A program made the translations under genes and the position numbers. DNA of 64,000 nt from assembly GCA_018262095.1 (NCBI GenBank), contig JAGTRW010000021.1, positions 1-64,000 of the forward strand. The letters run 5' to 3'. This document shows positions 39,268 to 49,274 of this stretch, one piece after another (positions within the stretch are counted from its first letter, which is position 1; each line of letters begins with the position of its first letter). The DNA comes from Pseudomonadota bacterium. Lineage in GTDB: Bacteria > Pseudomonadota > Gammaproteobacteria > Burkholderiales > Rhodocyclaceae. The notes under the pieces were generated by a model. The model was not told the DNA's origin and searched no databases. It was given only the letters and a program-made list of their open reading frames with translations.

Positions 39268-39881
39268 GGCGTCAATCCAGCGAGGTCTTCGAGTTCGGCC
39301 AGGCGCGGCAAATCCTGCGGGCGGTCGACGTCCCACAGCGTTATCGGTTCGGCCCAGCGCAGCCCCAGTTCGTGCAGCCGCTCGCGGGTCTGCGCCATGA
39401 CGCGTTCGCTGCCCCAGTCGATGTTCTCGAAAATACGCGGGTACGGGCGTTTGAGACCGACCAGCACGTAGCCGCCGTCTTCGGCGGGCAGAAAAACCGC
39501 GTCGTGATCGCTCAGCGCGCTCGCCGCCAGCGCCAGATGCGCACGATTGAGCGCCGGACAGTCGGTGCCGATCAGCAGCAGCGGGCCGCCGTGCGCGGCG
39601 AAGGCGTTGGCCATTCGCGCGCCCAGGTCGTCACCCGATTGCGCGCAGAGTGCGACGCCGCGGCGGTCGCGCAAGGCGCGGAAGAAACGCCCAGACGTAT
39701 CGGGCGCGCAGTGCAGCGTGACGCGTCGCGGCGCGAAACTTTCCGCCAGTTGCAGCGTTCTCAGCGTCAGCCGGCGCTGCAGTCGCGCCGCTGCGGCGGC
39801 GCCCAGCGCGGCAATCAGCCGCGTCTTGGCGACCCCCGGCTGCGGCGCCTTGGCGAAGATTGCGAGATCGAGCGCAGTCAT
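39264..39881 (-). CDS. TIGR04282/DUF2064-type glycosyltransferase-like protein
   Basis: About 205 residues with a GT-A-like nucleotidyl/glycosyl transferase fold. The start ALDLAIFAKAPQPGVAKTRL and GPLLLIGTDCPAL are signatures of the family often called rSAM/selenodomain-associated transferase 1. EDGGYVLVGLKRP and WDVDRPQDL also fit. In-frame upstream ATGs at 39908 and 39932 exist; I chose 39881 because the conserved N-terminus begins there. It is paired with a TIGR04283 protein upstream, the usual partner of this family. Substrate unknown. Confidence 0.82.
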   Translation of the reverse strand: MTALDLAIFAKAPQPGVAKTRLIAALGAAAAARLQRRLTLRTLQLAESFAPRRVTLHCAPDTSGRFFRALRDRRGVALCAQSGDDLGARMANAFAAHGGPLLLIGTDCPALNRAHLALAASALSDHDAVFLPAEDGGYVLVGLKRPYPRIFENIDWGSERVMAQTRERLHELGLRWAEPITLWDVDRPQDLPRLAELEDLAGLTP

Positions 39882-39912
39882 CGAGTTCGTCTCGCTCGTC
39901 GAACTCATCGAG

Positions 39913-40608
39913 TCAGCGCTGCCGTGGTGCATAGCCGTAACGAACGGCGAGTTGGTCGGGGTCGGCGCCGAAAAAGTAGGCGGCGCGCAGGCGCCACATC
40001 AGCACGATGGTTGGCAGCACCCCGTGCTTCTCCCAGCGCCGTCCCGAGGTGACGGCGCACGCGCGCAGGCAGGCTGGCGCGGCAAAGCGCTTGAGTCGGC
40101 GGCAGAGCGCGATGTCCTCCATCAAGGCCTGTTCGGGATAACCGCCGACGCGTTCAAATAGATCGCGGCGAACGAAAATCGCCTGGTCGCCGGTGGCGAT
40201 TTGCGAGCGGCGCGAGCGCCAGTTCATCAGGCGCGCGACGAGCAGCAGCAAGCGGTGTGTTCCCTCAATGCGAACGTCGAAGCGGCCCCATTGCGCGCCG
40301 GCATCAATCGCCGCCTCGATGTCGCCTGCGGCCGACGCCGGAAGGCTGGTGTCGGCGTGCAGGAAAAGAAGCACTTCGCCGCGGCTGGCGGCGGCGCCCG
40401 CATTCATCTGCAGCGCCCGGCCGCGCGGCGCGTCGATCAGCTGATCGACGAGCGGCAGCGCTTGCTCGACGGTGTCGTCGTCGCTGCCGCCATCGACCAG
40501 CAGCAGCGTCGCACGGCCGCGCAGCGCTTGCAGCGCGTTGAGCCGAGATCGGATCTGCGCGCCTTCGTTAAGCGTCGGGATGATCACCGAGAGGAAGGGG
40601 GCTGGCAT
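39913..40608 (-). CDS. TIGR04283-type family 2 glycosyltransferase
   Basis: 231 residues. A GT2 fold is shown by LSVIIPTLNEG, LLVDGGSDDDTV and LLFLHADTSLP (the DxD-like region). ATGDQAIFVRRDLFERVGG and the family feature ALMEDIALCRRLKR follow. The family is known as rSAM/selenodomain-associated transferase 2 or arsenosugar-type glycosyltransferase. It probably works with the downstream transferase 1 gene on one product that I cannot name. Confidence 0.85.
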   Translation of the reverse strand: MPAPFLSVIIPTLNEGAQIRSRLNALQALRGRATLLLVDGGSDDDTVEQALPLVDQLIDAPRGRALQMNAGAAASRGEVLLFLHADTSLPASAAGDIEAAIDAGAQWGRFDVRIEGTHRLLLLVARLMNWRSRRSQIATGDQAIFVRRDLFERVGGYPEQALMEDIALCRRLKRFAAPACLRACAVTSGRRWEKHGVLPTIVLMWRLRAAYFFGADPDQLAVRYGYAPRQR

Positions 40609-40644
40609 CTGGAATGCTTGAGTGTTTTCCGGAACGTCGATTGA

Positions 40645-40674
40645 ACAACGCCAGCGACGAGTCCCTGGCGTTGT
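40645..40674 (-). terminator. Hairpin after the RNA helicase gene
   Basis: ACAACGCCAG (40645-40654) and CTGGCGTTGT (40665-40674) are perfect 10-bp arms with a 10-base loop, between the helicase stop and the next gene. There is no strong T-run, so it may be a weak terminator or a processing hairpin. Confidence 0.4.
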
Positions 40675-40700
40675 CCTGGCTGCATTCTAGCGGGTCTTGG

Positions 40701-42005
40701 CTAGTGGTGGCGCGTCCCGCTGCGGTGCGAGCCGCCGGCCGGCGGCTTGCCGCTGCCCGAACGGCTCGGCGAGCCGGAGCGACCGCCGCCGGGACGGCCG
40801 CTTCCCGAACGCCCGCCGCCGCTGCGCGCGCCGGCCGAGCGCATCAGGATCGGCTCGGCGCGGATGCTCGGATCGGGCGCGTATTCGGGATAGTCGATGA
40901 CGTCGATCTGCTTCTTGAGCAAGCGCTCGATGTCGTGCAGGAGCTTGAGCTCGTCGACGCAGACCAAGGAGACGGCAGCGCCTTCGACGCCGGCGCGGCC
41001 GGTACGGCCGATGCGATGGACGTAGTCTTCGGCGACGTTGGGCAGCTCGAAATTGACGACGTGCGGCAACTCGTTGATGTCGATTCCGCGTGCCGCGATG
41101 TCGGTGGCGACCAGCACGTGCAGCTTGCCGCTCTTGAAGTTGGCGAGCGCCCGGGTGCGCGCGTTCTGGCTCTTGTTGCCGTGGATCGCGTCGGCCTCGA
41201 TGCCGGCCTTGAGCAGCTTGTCGGCCAGGCCGTTGGCGCCCCACTTGGTACGCGTGAACACCAGCACCTGGTACCAGCCCTTGTCCTTGATCAGGTCGAT
41301 CAGCAGGTCTTTCTTGCGCTCGCGGTCGACACGGTAGACGTACTGCTTGACGAGTTCGGACGCGGTGTTGCGTTTCTCGGATTCGACGTAGCCCGGATCG
41401 GTCAGGAACGTTGCGGCCAAGGTTTTGATTTCGTCGGAGAAGGTCGCCGAGAAGAGCAGCGTCTGGCGCTTCTTGGGAACCAGCGCGATGACGCGCTTGA
41501 TGTCGTGGATGAAGCCCATGTCGAGCATGCGGTCGGCTTCGTCGAGCACCAGCGTTTCGACGCCCGAAAGATCGACGTTGCGTTGCTGCGCGTGGTCGAG
41601 CAGGCGGCCGGGGGTGGCCACCAGGATGTCGACGCCGCTCCTGAGCGCCGAAATCTGCGGGTTCATGCTGACGCCGCCGAAGATCACCAGCGACTTGAAC
41701 GGCAGGTGCGCGCCGTAGGTGCGAACGCTTTCTTCGACCTGCGCGGCGAGTTCGCGCGTCGGCGTCAGGATCAGCACGCGGATCTTGCGCGGCCCGGCGA
41801 CGCGCGGCGCGCCGGCCAGGCGGTTGAGGATCGGCAGCGTGAAGCCGGCGGTCTTGCCGGTGCCGGTCTGCGCGCAGGCCATCAGGTCGCGGCCGGAAAG
41901 CACCACGGGAATGGCCTGGGCCTGAATCGGGGTGGGGGTTTCATAGCCTTGGTCGGCAACGGAACGAAGGATCTCGGGTGCGAGACCCAGTTCGGTAAAT
42001 TTCAT
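40701..42005 (-). CDS. rhlE: DEAD-box ATP-dependent RNA helicase, RhlE type
   Basis: 434 residues. Q motif region [16 protein letters not shown]...TPIQAQAIP, Walker [16 protein letters not shown] motif [16 protein letters not shown] ([12 protein letters not shown]) and motif [12 protein letters not shown] are all present in order. The C-terminal tail (about 385-434) is Gly/Ser/Arg-rich, as in RhlE, and likely binds RNA. The ATG at 42005 follows an AGGAG ribosome site. The function is RNA unwinding in ribosome maturation or mRNA decay. Confidence 0.95.
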   Translation of the reverse strand: MKFTELGLAPEILRSVADQGYETPTPIQAQAIPVVLSGRDLMACAQTGTGKTAGFTLPILNRLAGAPRVAGPRKIRVLILTPTRELAAQVEESVRTYGAHLPFKSLVIFGGVSMNPQISALRSGVDILVATPGRLLDHAQQRNVDLSGVETLVLDEADRMLDMGFIHDIKRVIALVPKKRQTLLFSATFSDEIKTLAATFLTDPGYVESEKRNTASELVKQYVYRVDRERKKDLLIDLIKDKGWYQVLVFTRTKWGANGLADKLLKAGIEADAIHGNKSQNARTRALANFKSGKLHVLVATDIAARGIDINELPHVVNFELPNVAEDYVHRIGRTGRAGVEGAAVSLVCVDELKLLHDIERLLKKQIDVIDYPEYAPDPSIRAEPILMRSAGARSGGGRSGSGRPGGGRSGSPSRSGSGKPPAGGSHRSGTRHH

Positions 42006-42403
42006 GCGAAAGAACTCCTGGCGTTTGCCATGCGTGCGCGGAAGAACCGCCAATGCACGAACCAGTCTGGGCAAACGCGACGGGATTTGTGAGTCGGACG
42101 AGGCGAGACTGCCTGGCCCGATCGGACGCGCGCCAAGACTGTTGAATGGCGCTGCGAGGAAGGCGGATAGTATCACGCCGCAGCCGAATTCCGGCCACTT
42201 CTGTGCCGCGCTGCTGGTCCGGGGGGCGACATTAGGGTAAAAAGCGGGTTGATTGCCAAGAACAAAGTTGGTTATTATTGTTTGTCATAAAAGGGAGCAG
42301 AAATCCAAAGAGCTTCACTCGCTATATCCCTGTCAGTCTGCCGGTCATGATCGACAGGGCTTCGTTCCCGCAATCCCAAGGTTCGTCAACGAAAGGAAAT
42401 AAC
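42006..42403. promoter_or_regulatory. Divergent region between the helicase and phaB, with a sigma70-like promoter
   Basis: About 400 bases without a supported gene. TTGATT (42249-42254), an 18-base spacer and TATTAT (42273-42278) make a plausible promoter for phaB, in a local AT-rich patch. The leader from there to the ATG is about 120 bases. A GAAAGGAAATAAC ribosome site sits directly before the phaB ATG. PhaR may act here, but I cannot identify its site. Confidence 0.55.
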
Positions 42404-43147
42404 ATGACACAACGTGTTGCTCTGGTTACCGGTGCGATGGGCGGTCTCGGCACCGCCATCTGTCAGGAACTCTGCAAGGCCGGACACAAGGTGGTCGCTG
42501 CCTATCATCCCGAGTTCGACAAGCCCGACGAGTGGACCCGCGAAATGGCCGACGCCGGTTTCAAGGATTTCATCTGCGTCGCGGGCGACGTCTCGCTGCT
42601 CGACTCGTGCGCGGCGATGGTCGCCGAGGCCGAAGCCAAGGCCGGCCCGATCGACATCCTGGTCAACAACGCCGGGATCACGCGCGACCGCCTGTTCGCC
42701 AAATTGGAGCCGGGCCAGTGGGACGCCGTGATCGCCACCAACCTCTCCAGTCTCTTCAATATGTGCAAGCAGGTCTCAAGCAAGATGGCGTCGCGCGGCT
42801 GGGGCCGCATCATCAATATTTCTTCGGTCAATGGCGTCAAGGGGCAGGCGGGTCAAACCAACTATTCGGCGGCCAAGGCCGGCGTGATCGGTTTTACCAA
42901 GGCGCTGGCCGCCGAGCTGGCGGCCAAGGGCGTGACCGTCAACGCCATCGCTCCCGGTTACGTGGCGACCAAGATGGTGATGGCGATCAAGCCTGACGTG
43001 CTGCAAAGCATCATCGACACGGTGCCGATGAAACGTCTGGCCAAGCCCGAAGAAATCGGCGGCGCCTGCGCTTATCTGGCGTCCGATCTCGCTGCTTTCA
43101 TGACCGGTGCGACGATGAACATCAACGGCGGTTTGTACTACCAGTAA
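42404..43147 (+). CDS. phaB: Acetoacetyl-CoA reductase
   Basis: 247 residues, a classical SDR. The nucleotide-binding motif is TGAMGGLG (10-17), and NNAG is at 88-91. The catalytic Ser lies in INISSVNG (140-141), with Tyr 154 and Lys 158 in TNYSAAKAG. The motif GQAGQTNYSAAKAG and the size match PhaB, which reduces acetoacetyl-CoA to (R)-3-hydroxybutyryl-CoA for PHA synthesis. A FabG-type role is the main alternative, but the phaR neighbour and the PhaB-like N-terminus favour PhaB. Confidence 0.93.
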   Translation: MTQRVALVTGAMGGLGTAICQELCKAGHKVVAAYHPEFDKPDEWTREMADAGFKDFICVAGDVSLLDSCAAMVAEAEAKAGPIDILVNNAGITRDRLFAKLEPGQWDAVIATNLSSLFNMCKQVSSKMASRGWGRIINISSVNGVKGQAGQTNYSAAKAGVIGFTKALAAELAAKGVTVNAIAPGYVATKMVMAIKPDVLQSIIDTVPMKRLAKPEEIGGACAYLASDLAAFMTGATMNINGGLYYQ

Positions 43148-43173
43148 GCGACCGGTAGCGCCGGATCGCACGA

Positions 43174-43201
43174 CAGGCTCCGCAACGGAGCCTGTTTTTT
43201 T
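43174..43201 (+). terminator. Rho-independent terminator after phaB
   Basis: CAGGCTCCG (43174-43182), a CAA loop, CGGAGCCTG (43186-43194) and seven T. This is a textbook hairpin directly after phaB. Confidence 0.92.
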
Positions 43202-43239
43202 GCCGGTCAGACGTGCTCAAGTCCGACCGCTGGCTAGGG

Positions 43240-43245
43240 TATAAT
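43240..43245 (+). promoter_or_regulatory. -10 element of the phaR promoter
   Basis: A perfect TATAAT at 43240-43245, about 70 bases before the phaR ATG, in the context GCTAGGGTATAATGC. No matching consensus -35 is seen at the expected distance, so an activator or RNA polymerase contacts other than -35 may matter. Confidence 0.6.
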
Positions 43246-43312
43246 GCTGCCCTGCACCATCAATGCGCCAAGAAGAGCGTACTTTGCACGATTTACCTTT
43301 GGAGAGGTCTTC

Positions 43313-43879
43313 ATGCCTGAGTCGTTTCGACTGGTCAAAAAATACCCGAATCGCCGTCTCTACGACACCAAGACGAGCGCCTACATTACGCTTGCCGATG
43401 TCAAGAGCCTCGTTCTTTCGCTCGAGAATTTCAAGGTGGTCGATGCCAAGACCGGCGAGGATCTGACGCGCAGCATCCTGTTGCAGATCATCATCGAGGA
43501 GGAAACGGCGGGCGTTCCGCTATTTACCACCGAGTTGCTCGCGCAAATGATCCGTTTCTATGGCCATGCCATGGAGGGAATGCTGGGAAAATACCTGGAG
43601 ACGAACATCAAGTCGTTCACCGAATTCCAGAAGAAACTCGCCGAGCAGTCGCATTCGCTCTACGGCGAGAACAGCAACCAGGGGCAAAGCGATATGTGGT
43701 CGCAGTTCATGAGCTTCCAGGGGCCGGCGATGCAGACGATGATGGCGACCTATATGGACCAGAGCAAGAAGATGGTCCATCAGATGCAGGATCAGCTCAA
43801 GACGCAGACGTTCAATATGTTTTCGGCGATTCCGGTTCCCGGCTTTGGCAACAACGATCAAAAGAAGCCGAAACAATAG
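43313..43879 (+). CDS. phaR: PHA synthesis repressor PhaR
   Basis: 188 residues. The N-terminal PHB/PHA accumulation regulator DNA-binding domain is unmistakable (RLVKKYPNRRLYDTKTSAYI, TLADVKSLV). PHA-binding accumulation regions follow (ETAGVPLFTTELLAQMIRFYG), with a Gln/Met-rich C-terminus (MDQSKKMVHQMQDQLK). PhaR binds PHA granules and represses phasin and its own gene when PHA is absent. The ATG at 43313 follows a GGAGAGG ribosome site. Confidence 0.96.
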   Translation: MPESFRLVKKYPNRRLYDTKTSAYITLADVKSLVLSLENFKVVDAKTGEDLTRSILLQIIIEEETAGVPLFTTELLAQMIRFYGHAMEGMLGKYLETNIKSFTEFQKKLAEQSHSLYGENSNQGQSDMWSQFMSFQGPAMQTMMATYMDQSKKMVHQMQDQLKTQTFNMFSAIPVPGFGNNDQKKPKQ

Positions 43880-43921
43880 TCGGCACGCCGCGACGACTGG
43901 CGCCAAGCCATCACTCTGTTT

Positions 43922-44848
43922 TTATTGAGATCCAGACGTCTTTTGCCCTAAGCGGCGCTGCAAATCGGCGAGTTGCCGCGGCGCCAGCGGGTCGCCGCGC
44001 TCGACGGCGAGCCGGTACCAGCGTTCAGCTTCGTTCCAGTCCTGCTTGACGCCCCAGCCCTCGTCGTACAGGCGGCCAATGTTGTACGGCGCGCCGGCGT
44101 TGCCCCGGTCTGCGGCGAGCCGGTACCAGTGCATCGCCTTGGCGTAATCCTGCGCCGTGCCGCGGCCAAACTGCTGGAGGCTGCCGATGTTGTTGGCCGC
44201 GGTATGACTACCGTTGTTAAAGGCCTTGAGATACCAGCGCATGGCTTGCGAAAAATCCTGTTTGACGCCAAGGCCGTGGTCGTAGAGGTTGCCGATGTTG
44301 TTGGCCGCTTCGACATTGCCGCGTTCGTCGCCGATGCGATACCAGCGCATCGCCTGGCGATGGTTGGTCGCGACGCCATGTCCGTGCTGGTAGAGCATGC
44401 CGATATTGTTGGCCGCGACGGCGCTGCCACGCTGGTATCCGACTTTGTACCAGCGCAGCGCCTCGCGGTAGTCGCGGTCGACACCGAGTCCGTCGTCGTA
44501 GATGACGCCGATGATCGTCGGCGACGCCTTGTTTTTCGGGTCTTTGGCGGCGAGGCGGTAAAGCCGCAGCGCTTCCTGATAATCCCGCGCGACGCCGTCG
44601 CCAAGCTGGTAGCGAATGCCGAGATTATTCAGCGCGCCGGAGTCGCCGCGTTCGGCGCCACGGCGCAGCTCGTCAAGGCTGTGGCGCTGAGCTGGCCCGG
44701 CCACCGTGAGCGGTACCGAAAAGACCGCGTCGTCGGCGCGCAGCGGCGGCGCGACCAACGCCAGCAGGGCGGCCAGTAGCGGCCAGCAAGCCAGTGCGGC
44801 AGGGCCGGGGCGCACGGCGTTTGGGCTAAACCGATCCGGCCAAAGCAC
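43922..44848 (-). CDS. Exported Sel1-repeat (TPR-like) protein
   Basis: 308 residues with an N-terminal signal peptide (LLAALLALVAPPLRA). Six to seven Sel1-like repeats of about 36 residues follow. Each has the NNIGxLYxxGxGVxxDxxxAMRWY pattern (GVARDYQEALRLYRLA, GVKQDFSQAMRWYLKA, GWGVKQDWNEAERWYRLA). Such proteins are periplasmic scaffolds for protein-protein interaction. It overlaps the end of the upstream gene by 23 bases, so it probably shares its transcript. Confidence 0.9.
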   Translation of the reverse strand: MLWPDRFSPNAVRPGPAALACWPLLAALLALVAPPLRADDAVFSVPLTVAGPAQRHSLDELRRGAERGDSGALNNLGIRYQLGDGVARDYQEALRLYRLAAKDPKNKASPTIIGVIYDDGLGVDRDYREALRWYKVGYQRGSAVAANNIGMLYQHGHGVATNHRQAMRWYRIGDERGNVEAANNIGNLYDHGLGVKQDFSQAMRWYLKAFNNGSHTAANNIGSLQQFGRGTAQDYAKAMHWYRLAADRGNAGAPYNIGRLYDEGWGVKQDWNEAERWYRLAVERGDPLAPRQLADLQRRLGQKTSGSQ

Positions 44849-45155
44849 CGAGGATCACCAGCGGAATTGCCCACCACTTGAAGGGAATCCAGAACAGGTC
44901 GTTCTTCGACTTGAGCTCGAATTCCTGACCACTTTCCTTGTCGATCACGATCTGCCCCGGTTTCCTTTCCATCCGGCTGCCGATCATCCACACGGCGGTT
45001 GCGGCGAGCGCCATGCTGACCATCAGGACCCAACCGTGGGTGCCCGCATAGCCCGGGTCACCGGAGATGCCTTCGACCGCGAAGAGCACGGCAATGTGAA
45101 TAAACGCTGCAATAAAGGGAACCGCGACGCCCCAACCGCGCCAGACCATGATCAT
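44826..45155 (-). CDS. Small inner-membrane protein, unknown function
   Basis: 109 residues with three predicted membrane helices: one near residues 10-27 (VAVPFIAAFIHIAVLFAV), one near 40-58 (WVLMVSMALAATAVWMIG) and one at the C-terminus (WWAIPLVILGALAG). A short charged cytoplasmic-type loop lies between the last two (ERKPGQIVIDKESGQEFELK). The start at 45155 has an AGGAGAAATC ribosome site. I do not recognise a function. Confidence 0.75.
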   Translation of the reverse strand: MIMVWRGWGVAVPFIAAFIHIAVLFAVEGISGDPGYAGTHGWVLMVSMALAATAVWMIGSRMERKPGQIVIDKESGQEFELKSKNDLFWIPFKWWAIPLVILGALAGSV

Positions 45156-45208
45156 GATTTCTCCTCTGAGTGAATGACTTGTTTTCAGTACAGGTGATCC
45201 GGCGGTGC

Positions 45209-46174
45209 TCATTTACCGCTGATCATTTTCAATAGCGATTCGACGCGTTCGACCTCAGCAGACTTCTTCCAGCCGCTCGCCGAGCGCTGCGCGCCTTCGA
45301 TCAGCCGCAGGATTTTTGCAGCGTCGGGATTGTCCATGGATTGATTGGCCCGCGCAATCTCGAAGATGCTGCGTCCGCGATAGCGGTGGTCGTCGACGGT
45401 CGCGCCATGCTTGAGCAGCAGCTCAACGCGTTCAAGATTGGCGTCGTCGACCGCGCTGATCAGCGCCGAGTTGCCCTGCGGTGCGATGTAGTCGGGCGGC
45501 ACGCCGGCTTCGAGTAGCGCGCGCAGCGTCGCGCTGTCGGCCGAATACGCGGCGATCCAGACTTGCTCGGCGACGGCAAGCTGAGCGTAGCGTTCGCGCG
45601 GGATCGCGGCGACCAGCAGGCCGACGACCTTGGCCTCCTTTCTTCTGACTGCCAGCGATAGCGGTGTGTAACCGTCGTCGTCGCGGCGTAGCGGGTCGAG
45701 GCCGGTGGCGAGCAGGATCCGGGTGACCTCGAGGTGGCCTGAGCGCGCCGCCCAGGCCAGCGCGGTATTGCCTCGCGGGTCGGTCGCCGCGAACCGCTCA
45801 GGCGAACGCTGGCCGATCGCGGCGACGACGCGCGGCAGGTTGGCGACGGCGGCCAGAACGACCAGCGGATAGTCGGCTGGCGGTTCGCCGCCGACGTAGG
45901 CGATCTTGACGCGCGGCGCGGCCAGGCGGCGGATTTCGTGCTCGCTGACCATCTCGTCGAGGCGGGCGTCGGCCTCGATCAGGCGAATCGCTTCGTCCTC
46001 GTCACGCGCCAGAACGCTTCGGACCAGCGGCGAGAAGGCGGCGAAACGCGCCTGCTCCCACTCGCCATAGCCCGGCCATCTTTCGCCCTGCTGAGCTTGA
46101 GCCGTGAGCGCGACTCCCAGCAGCGCGAGGACCGCCAGGCGGCGGATGTTTCGCGCGAGTCGATCATTCGCCAT
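45209..46174 (-). CDS. Exported ankyrin-repeat protein
   Basis: 321 residues. A signal peptide (MANDRLARNIRRLAVLALLGVALTAQA) is followed by ankyrin repeats from about 130 to 290 (DPRGNTALAWAARSGHLEVTRILLATGLDP; DDGYTPLSLAVRRKEAKVVGLLV; QGNSALISAVDDANLERVELLLKHGATV). Probably periplasmic, mediating protein contacts. It overlaps the 3' end of the upstream gene by 11 bases. Confidence 0.87.
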   Translation of the reverse strand: MANDRLARNIRRLAVLALLGVALTAQAQQGERWPGYGEWEQARFAAFSPLVRSVLARDEDEAIRLIEADARLDEMVSEHEIRRLAAPRVKIAYVGGEPPADYPLVVLAAVANLPRVVAAIGQRSPERFAATDPRGNTALAWAARSGHLEVTRILLATGLDPLRRDDDGYTPLSLAVRRKEAKVVGLLVAAIPRERYAQLAVAEQVWIAAYSADSATLRALLEAGVPPDYIAPQGNSALISAVDDANLERVELLLKHGATVDDHRYRGRSIFEIARANQSMDNPDAAKILRLIEGAQRSASGWKKSAEVERVESLLKMISGK

Positions 46175-46937
46175 CTTTTTTTTCCTGGTCGTCGATTTTC
46201 GCGAGCAGCGCTTTCATTTCGTTTTCCCATTCGTCGAGCTCGTCGTCGCCGAGGGCATCGTCCGCCTCGGCGAACGGCCACGGCTGTCCGGCAAGCAGCG
46301 CCGGCAGGCCGCTCAGCGCCTGCTCGGCAAGCTCCCTGGGAAATGGCTCGTCGGCGCAATCCGGATAGTCTTCGACGAAGAACTCCCAGCGGCTCGCCAG
46401 CGCCTTGATGCGTTGCCCGAGCGCGCCGTCGAGTCCGCCGGTCAGCGTCATCAGCGGGTAGAGCGCAGCGCTCGGCAGCCACGCTTCGCGATACCAGAGA
46501 TCGCCGGAATACGCGGCGAGTTGTCGGGCGAGCGGCAACAAACGAGCGAGTTGATCGGGCGTCGCGCGACGCGCTTCGACCGAGGTCAGCGCCGCGTTGC
46601 TGCGCGCTTGGGTGCCACACGCGAGGTCGGCGTCGAGCAAATTTTCGCCGTGTTGTGCACAATCTTCGGCGAGCATTTCGCCGACGACTGCCGACAGTCC
46701 TTGCTGAAATTTACCGAGCAGTTCGGCGTCGTACGGCGCGCTGATCACCAGACCGGTCAGATCGCCAAGCTCCATCTCGCGCAACAGAGCGCACAGTTCG
46801 CCGTAGCCGAGCGCCATGCAGCGCGGACGCAGATCGGCGATGGCCGCCGCCCATTCCCGTTCGGAGCGATGCGTGCCGCAACCGGGAACGACGGGGGAGT
46901 TGCAAAGCTTGGGAACCGCACTCAGGTCGATGCGCAT
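46164..46937 (-). CDS. Hypothetical soluble protein
   Basis: 257 residues (MRIDLSAVPKLCNSPVVPGCGTHRSEREW...). It has a conserved-looking cysteine/histidine-containing N-terminus and a helical middle. The C-terminus is acidic (EADDALGDDELDEWENEMKALL) and ends in KKDGE. The ATG at 46937 follows an AAGGAAG ribosome site. The frame is open further upstream, but over a separate gene in another frame. I do not recognise a family. Confidence 0.75.
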   Translation of the reverse strand: MRIDLSAVPKLCNSPVVPGCGTHRSEREWAAAIADLRPRCMALGYGELCALLREMELGDLTGLVISAPYDAELLGKFQQGLSAVVGEMLAEDCAQHGENLLDADLACGTQARSNAALTSVEARRATPDQLARLLPLARQLAAYSGDLWYREAWLPSAALYPLMTLTGGLDGALGQRIKALASRWEFFVEDYPDCADEPFPRELAEQALSGLPALLAGQPWPFAEADDALGDDELDEWENEMKALLAKIDDQEKKDGE

Positions 46938-46975
46938 AGGTCTTCCTTTGGTCGTGTGGGCGGAATATGCCGCCT

Positions 46976-47401
46976 TCAGTCGAACGCGTAATGCGGATAC
47001 GCCGATCTCACCAGCGTCGTCAGCACCCAGGGGTTGAGAAAGGCGAACTGCCCGCGAAGTGCCACTCGACATTCGCTGGCGGCAAAGACGGCGACCGCCG
47101 CCGAGCGTGAAATGCCGGCTTCGCAGTGGATCAGCAGGTGCTGCGCCGGCGCCCGGGTGTGGTGACGGCGCAGGAAATCGACGACCGATTGCGCCTGCTC
47201 GGCGCAAAACAACACGGTTCCGGGATGGCGGTCGGCGCGAGCGACGCCGTCGTGGAAATAAAGGCGCAGGATGTCGTCGATGGCAGGGTGCAAGGCCGCC
47301 GCGCAACGTCCGGGCGAGAGGATGGAGATCGCCACGGTGGGGCGGCACGGAACAAACTCGAGCGCCTCGTCGAGCGAAAGAAATTCAAGGGATTCGATCA
47401 T
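46976..47401 (-). CDS. Tyrosine/dual-specificity-type protein phosphatase
   Basis: 141 residues. The CX5R signature of cysteine-dependent phosphatases is present as HCEAGISRSAA (nucleophile Cys 93, Arg 99), preceded by a compact alpha/beta domain. A general-acid Asp may be in FHDGVARAD. The small size and signature fit the bacterial dual-specificity-like family. The target is unknown. It is transcribed towards the hypothetical, ankyrin and Sel1 genes. Confidence 0.85.
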   Translation of the reverse strand: MIESLEFLSLDEALEFVPCRPTVAISILSPGRCAAALHPAIDDILRLYFHDGVARADRHPGTVLFCAEQAQSVVDFLRRHHTRAPAQHLLIHCEAGISRSAAVAVFAASECRVALRGQFAFLNPWVLTTLVRSAYPHYAFD

Positions 47402-47556
47402 TGCGCTTTCCGCTGTCCTTTTGTCGTGGCGTTAATTGATTGGGCAGGTCACGGTTGTTTCCTGTCTCAATCGGTAGACGGCAGCGAGACGATTTTGTCA
47501 GGCGCTGGTGTCATGCCTGCGCCATGGGGATGACGTCCAGCACCAGCGGCGCGTGA

Positions 47557-49233
<1,677 letters not shown>

Positions 49234-49274
49234 GTAGCTGCCTCGCGCGGCGTCCTTTGCTCTTTTCACGGTCT